Source: an uncultured Sutterella sp.
GTDB taxonomy: Bacteria > Pseudomonadota > Gammaproteobacteria > Burkholderiales > Burkholderiaceae_F
Reading direction: 5' to 3'
DNA length: 64,000 nucleotides
Assembly: GCA_902463725.1 (NCBI GenBank)
Contig: CABQGK010000009.1
Location: 37,719 to 101,718, forward strand
Shown here: positions 59,943 to 64,000 of the stretch, piece by piece
Layout of the letters: every line of letters starts with the position of its first letter
Numbering within the stretch: the first letter of the stretch is position 1
The notes under the pieces: model-generated
Told to the model about the DNA's origin: nothing
The model's database searches: none
Seen by the model: the letters and a program-made list of their open reading frames with translations, nothing else
Position numbers and translations under genes: made by a program

Positions 59943-60018
59943 TGGAGCGGGAAACGAGTCTCGAACTCGCGACCTCAACCTTGGCAAGGTTGCGCTCTAC
60001 CAACTGAGCTATTCCCGC
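59943..60018 (-). tRNA. tRNA-Gly, anticodon GCC (copy 2)
   Basis: Same 76-base sequence as the copy at 59786. It is the first gene of the minus-strand cluster, directly downstream of a strong promoter. Confidence 0.97.
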
Positions 60019-60031
60019 TTTGAGAAGTTGA

Positions 60032-60059
60032 ATTCTACACGAAATCTTTTGATTGTCAA
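60032..60059 (-). promoter_or_regulatory. Sigma70-type promoter of the tRNA cluster
   Basis: On the minus strand: -35 TTGACA (60054-60059), 16-base spacer, -10 TAGAAT (60032-60037), with an extended TG. It lies 14 bases before the first tRNA. Confidence 0.8.
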
Positions 60060-60220
60060 GAGTTACTCACAAGAACACGGCATCTCAGCGTTGCTGAATT
60101 TAGTTCTCGTGAAGCGCTTGAGTCAAGACGGTTTCTCTTGATGAGCATCGTACGTTGTATGCGCAGGAGCGTTTTCTTTTTTCTTGTAGAATCATGAGCA
60201 TTCAACTTTAGGAGCCCCTG

Positions 60221-63200
60221 ATGAGGGATATGATTGCAAGCACTTGGTGGAGTCAACGCTGGCTCGATGCCCTCAAAAAGCTTGATAAGTGGGGAAGGCT
60301 AGCGCGTGGCAGAGCTTATTTTAAAAAAGGTCATATCCTTAGTCTTCGCTTCTATTCTACGGAGAGAAGTTTTCTCGCTGAGGTGAGTGGCTCCTCCTAC
60401 AATTTTTATGACGTCTTGATAAGGCAACTTGGAAATATCCCTGAGCAGAGCATTGAGGCGCTCGTCAAAGACATTAGCCAGCGTCCTCGCCTTTTAGCAG
60501 CACTGCTTAAGCATGATTTTCCCGAAGAGATTGAAGAGCTTTGTAATAAACACGGCATTAAACTCTTTCCATCGGCATGGGAAGATTTCGAAATGCGCTG
60601 CTCATGTCCTGACTTTGCCGTGCCCTGCAAGCATATTGCTACGGTTTACTATGCCCTTGTTCAAGCCCTTGATCAGGATCCTTTCAATTTATTCCTTTTC
60701 CGCGGTGTAGATCTCATTGAGCGCCTCAAGGCCTTTGATGTGAATCTTGATGAGGTGGTGCAAGAGAAGACGCCGAGCGTGGAAGACATTCTGAGCGGCG
60801 ACTATTTGTCACAAGTGAAAGCCTATGAGGGGTCTGTAGAGACATTGCCCTTTTATCAGCTGCAGCCTTTGAGCACTAGCATTGTTTCGATGTGTGATGA
60901 AGAGAATGCTGCCGACGGGATTTCTCGTGCCAAATTGAAGAGCTACTATCGGACGTTCGCTCAAAAGGTCAAAACGGTTCGAGAGTACCAGATACCTCCG
61001 ATACCCGATGAAGAAGGGCGTTACCTCAATTCTTGGGAGCAGTTTGAACGCTTTAGTGTTGGTGGCAAACTAAAACTTCCTCATATGCGCTTAGATGCGG
61101 TGAACGGGGGTTGGGCAATCTATAGCCTTGAGACGCGGCGTCTGCGCAAGTCTGTCTCCAGTGTGACCAAGATGCTGAATGCTATTGCAAAGCTATCCCC
61201 GCAAGATCTCGCAAGAATGCATCCCATCTTTTCGCAATGGCGCCTGTTGGTTCACCTTGCTATGGAGCTCATCCACAAGGGGGCAGTCGTTCCTATGTTT
61301 GTCGCGCACAGCGCCAGTGAGAGCCAGGAGCAACGTACCATCCTTTGGGGGCCTGTACTCTTTTCGGATACGGTTGCGTCAATGGTTGCTGCCATGAATA
61401 AGCACTTGCATGCTACCGCTGAGCTATGGCGGTCAGCCTATGGTAAGCACGCTCCTGATGTGACGGCACCCAATGCTGCTGTGATGATGCTCACACATAT
61501 CACTTCAGCGCTAGTATGCAGCTACCTCGTCAACGGGAAAACGCCGAAAAAAGCCGAACTGCTTTTTATGTTTCCTGGGGAGACGTTCTTTCCTGCAAAC
61601 GCCCAAGTTATCTCTCGTCTGCAAGAGTTTTTGGCGCCTATCAATCCACTGCGGCTTGAAGGGGTTATGCGCGTCGTGTTGCTCGTACGAACGCTTAAAA
61701 ACGAGGAGGTCTCCCTTAATCTCGGATTCCGTTTCCTTGATGAGAACGCACAAGAGGTGCCTGAGACTGAGCATCAGGCTCAGGGGGACAACAAGGTCGT
61801 TCTGTACCGAGACGTGCTGCAAAAAGAAGCCTTCGAGCCGCAGCGCTATACCGCTATTTCTCTTGTAGAGCGTTTTGCTCGTGCCGTTCCATTACTAGCG
61901 CCCATTTTGTCGAGTAATGGAGAGGCAACGCGGTTGCCGCTTGAATCGCTGACGGACTTTCTCTTTGAGACGCTGCCTGTGCTGAAATTGCTCGGCGTCG
62001 AAGTGCGATTGCCTAAGTCGCTTGTTAAATTGATGAAACCAGTAGCGCAGGTGCAGTTGAGCTCATCAACGGGTAAATTGTCGCTGCTGGATCGCGATGC
62101 GGTTTTCCACTTCGAGTGGACCACTAGCGTCGGAGAAACGCCGATTACCGAAGCACAGTTCATGGAGCTCAGTAAACAGGCTGGTAAGGTGATTCCTTGG
62201 GGCGAAGATGGTTTTGTCTATCTGGATCCTGCTGAAATCGAACGTATCCGCCAAGCGCAAGAACACTCCAAGAATGTGGGGCGTATCGCGGTGCTTGCCG
62301 CGGCACAGACTGGAGAAATTAACGGCTTCGAAGTCAAGATTTCCGAGGGGCTTGAAAAAGAAATTCGCCGTCTTGAGCGTATCGATGAGATTCCCGTACC
62401 GCAAGGCATTCAAGCGAAACTGCGTCCTTACCAAGAGCGTGGCTACGCTTGGCTCTTTAAGAATCTCGAGCTCGGAGTGGGTTCGCTCATCGCCGATGAC
62501 ATGGGGCTCGGAAAGACCCTGCAAGTCATTACACTCATGGAAAAGCTACGCTCAGAGAAAAAGACCAAGTACCCGCATTTGGTTATTGTGCCTACGTCGC
62601 TACTCATTAATTGGCAGCGTGAAATCGACAAATTTGCCCCCGAGTTGACTTATTCCCTCTATTACGGACTCAATCGCGAACTTGATGCCACCACAGACGT
62701 CGTCTTGACGAGTTACGGTACTGCTCGTCGCGACATTGAACGACTCGCCAAGCAGAAGTGGCATCTGCTCGTACTCGATGAAGCACAAGCCGTCAAGAGC
62801 GTTGATGCTCAGGTTTCTCGGGCACTACGCAAAATTCGCCCCACGGGTGGCGTCATTGCGATGACGGGTACGCCAGTAGAAAACCGCTTAATGGAGTATT
62901 GGTCGATCTTTCAGTTGGTTGAGCCTGGGCTGCTTGGTTCCGAGCGCGCCTTCACTAAGCAATTCGTCGAACCGATTGAGCGTGAACACGATCCCGTAGT
63001 GGCCGATCGTCTCAAGCGTATTACCTCGCCCTTCATGCTACGGCGATTAAAGACTGACCGCCGTATCATCGATGATTTGCCTGACAAAATTATGATGGAC
63101 CACTACGTGGGCCTCACAGAAGAGCAGGCAGCGCTCTACAGTGCGACGTTGGATCATGCACTCAAACAAATTGAAAAAGCACGCAACGAGGGGGAAACCG

Positions 63201-63841
63201 CCAAAGGGCGAGCACAGGTGCTTGCGCTCATGACGCGCCTTAAGCAGATTTGCAATTCGCCAGCACAAGCGCTAGAGCCAGAACGGGCGCCGAGTGAACC
63301 AGATTCTAAGAAGGGGGCTGCGCTCCTAGAGATCATTGACCAAGCGCGAGAACGTGGACAGAAGGTGCTCGTGTTTACGCAGTTTGCGAAAATGGGTGAG
63401 ATTCTTCAACGCTGGCTTGCTGAGCATACGGGGCGTCAGCCTGACTTTCTGCAGGGCAGCGTGAGCGCAGAAAAACGTGCAAAGATGGTTGAATCGTTTC
63501 AAAACGATCCAGCAACCGATTGTCTCATCGTTTCCCTCAAAGCCGGTGGTACGGGACTCAACCTCGTGGCGGCCACTGTGGTGGTGCACTATGACCTTTG
63601 GTGGAACCCTGCCGTGGAGGCTCAGGCCACAGACCGTGCCTATCGCATTGGACAGAAGGAAAACGTGTTGGTCTACCGCATGATTACAGAAGGAACGTTT
63701 GAGGAGCGAATCAACGACATGATCAATGCCAAGAAAGAATTGGCAGATCTCACGGTCGGCGAGGGTGAGGGCTGGATTGGGTCGCTACCGATGCACGAGC
63801 TACAGTCGCTCTTTAAGTTGAATGTCAAATACCAAGAATAG
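60221..63841 (+). CDS. SNF2-family helicase with N-terminal SWIM zinc finger
   Basis: The 1206-residue protein has a SWIM zinc finger at residues 127-138 (CSCPDFAVPCKH, spacing CxCx6CxH), a long middle region (about 140-690) that I do not recognise, and a C-terminal SNF2/Swi2 ATPase. Helicase motifs: DDMGLGKT (Walker A Lys765), DEAQ at about 852, TGTPVENRLMEYWSIF, FVFTQF-like VLVFTQFAKMGEIL, GTGLNLVAATVVVHYD and QATDRAYRIGQ. Such proteins are dsDNA or nucleoprotein translocases, like the RNA-polymerase recycler RapA; the precise target here is unknown. AGGAG precedes the ATG. It stands alone between tRNA genes, with no methylase or nuclease neighbour that would mark a defence system. Confidence 0.9.
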   Translation: MRDMIASTWWSQRWLDALKKLDKWGRLARGRAYFKKGHILSLRFYSTERSFLAEVSGSSYNFYDVLIRQLGNIPEQSIEALVKDISQRPRLLAALLKHDFPEEIEELCNKHGIKLFPSAWEDFEMRCSCPDFAVPCKHIATVYYALVQALDQDPFNLFLFRGVDLIERLKAFDVNLDEVVQEKTPSVEDILSGDYLSQVKAYEGSVETLPFYQLQPLSTSIVSMCDEENAADGISRAKLKSYYRTFAQKVKTVREYQIPPIPDEEGRYLNSWEQFERFSVGGKLKLPHMRLDAVNGGWAIYSLETRRLRKSVSSVTKMLNAIAKLSPQDLARMHPIFSQWRLLVHLAMELIHKGAVVPMFVAHSASESQEQRTILWGPVLFSDTVASMVAAMNKHLHATAELWRSAYGKHAPDVTAPNAAVMMLTHITSALVCSYLVNGKTPKKAELLFMFPGETFFPANAQVISRLQEFLAPINPLRLEGVMRVVLLVRTLKNEEVSLNLGFRFLDENAQEVPETEHQAQGDNKVVLYRDVLQKEAFEPQRYTAISLVERFARAVPLLAPILSSNGEATRLPLESLTDFLFETLPVLKLLGVEVRLPKSLVKLMKPVAQVQLSSSTGKLSLLDRDAVFHFEWTTSVGETPITEAQFMELSKQAGKVIPWGEDGFVYLDPAEIERIRQAQEHSKNVGRIAVLAAAQTGEINGFEVKISEGLEKEIRRLERIDEIPVPQGIQAKLRPYQERGYAWLFKNLELGVGSLIADDMGLGKTLQVITLMEKLRSEKKTKYPHLVIVPTSLLINWQREIDKFAPELTYSLYYGLNRELDATTDVVLTSYGTARRDIERLAKQKWHLLVLDEAQAVKSVDAQVSRALRKIRPTGGVIAMTGTPVENRLMEYWSIFQLVEPGLLGSERAFTKQFVEPIEREHDPVVADRLKRITSPFMLRRLKTDRRIIDDLPDKIMMDHYVGLTEEQAALYSATLDHALKQIEKARNEGETAKGRAQVLALMTRLKQICNSPAQALEPERAPSEPDSKKGAALLEIIDQARERGQKVLVFTQFAKMGEILQRWLAEHTGRQPDFLQGSVSAEKRAKMVESFQNDPATDCLIVSLKAGGTGLNLVAATVVVHYDLWWNPAVEAQATDRAYRIGQKENVLVYRMITEGTFEERINDMINAKKELADLTVGEGEGWIGSLPMHELQSLFKLNVKYQE

Positions 63842-63872
63842 GGTATTTTTTGAGGATTGACGGTTAAGTTTT

Positions 63873-63901
63873 TTGACAACGAAGCAAAGATTCGCTATAT
63901 T
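63873..63901 (+). promoter_or_regulatory. Sigma70-type promoter of the plus-strand tRNA-Gly
   Basis: -35 TTGACA (63873-63878), 17-base spacer, -10 TATATT (63896-63901), 23 bases before the tRNA 5' end. Confidence 0.85.
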
Positions 63902-63924
63902 TCCTTCCTCTTTGAGGAACGCCT

Positions 63925-64000
63925 GCGGGAATAGCTCAGTTGGTAGAGCGCAACCTTGCCAAGGTTGAGGTCGCGAGTTCGAGACTCGTTTCCCGCTCCA
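63925..64000 (+). tRNA. tRNA-Gly, anticodon GCC (copy 3)
   Basis: A complete 76-base tRNA ending with encoded CCA at the last base of the window. The sequence is identical to the two minus-strand copies, but in the opposite orientation. More tRNAs could follow beyond the window. Confidence 0.97.

Noticed and set aside
60221..63841. SNF2 helicase as part of a phage-defence system such as DISARM
   Set aside because: No methyltransferase, phospholipase-D nuclease or other partner gene is adjacent; only tRNA genes flank it.

Overview
The window reads as chromosomal DNA of a betaproteobacterium of the order Burkholderiales. The gene strings rlmN-rodZ-ispG-hisS-yfgM-bamB-der-hfq-hflX, hflK-hflC-hisZ-purA, rnr-rlmB-rpsF-priB-rpsR-rplI-dnaB and thrC-moeA-moaD-moaE-clpB are typical of that order. 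HisZ and a betaproteobacterial-type PriB agree. The Wolinella-type fumarate reductase, the aspartase, two C4-dicarboxylate carrier families and the lack of sugar-use genes suggest a gut-dwelling, asaccharolytic, succinate-forming member of the Sutterellaceae (Sutterella/Parasutterella type). The family assignment is inference; I see no rRNA.

Layout. 1-9.2 kb: housekeeping genes (RlmN end, RodZ, IspG, HisS, YfgM, BamB, Der, Hfq, HflX). 9.3-18.3 kb: an M20 peptidase, HflKC, HisZ, PurA, a phosphoribosyltransferase and an MscS channel. 18.4-21.4 kb, minus strand: an orphan HicB-like protein, an SDR oxidoreductase, a PatB/MalY-type enzyme and tRNA-Leu(CAG). 21.6-28.7 kb: RNase R, RlmB, the S6-PriB-S18-L9 operon, DnaB and a DUF456 membrane protein. 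28.8-38.6 kb: PIN-PhoH ATPase, then a ThrC-like protein without its catalytic lysine, molybdenum-cofactor genes, a FluC/CrcB fluoride channel and ClpB behind a sigma32-like promoter. 38.7-51.3 kb: PutP, YjiG/YjiH, MoaA, RsgA, Orn, a DcuC-type carrier, an AI-2E-type permease, OxyR, RecG and RidA. 51.3-58.2 kb: an AT-rich, palindrome-rich control region and a structured leader, followed by frdA-frdB-aspA-dcuA. 58.5-64.0 kb: a cupin and a MarR regulator sharing an operator motif, a Gly-Cys-Gly-Leu tRNA cluster, a SWIM-SNF2 helicase and another identical tRNA-Gly.

How it works together. The frdAB-aspA-dcuA block forms an anaerobic route: DcuA imports aspartate or fumarate in exchange for succinate, AspA deaminates aspartate to fumarate, and FrdAB reduces fumarate to succinate. 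The four genes lack TTA, CTA and TCA codons over nearly their whole length, a sign of strong codon selection and high expression. No membrane anchor gene (frdC) lies beside them. All spacers around and within the block carry stable stem-loops.

Most of the window is ordinary core genome. The points most worth a second look are the catalytically degenerate threonine synthase, the frdA control region and leader, the hairpin between ribosome binding site and start of dcuA, the missing standard start codon of hflX, the MarR operator pair, and the identical tRNA-Gly copies in inverted orientation around the helicase gene.
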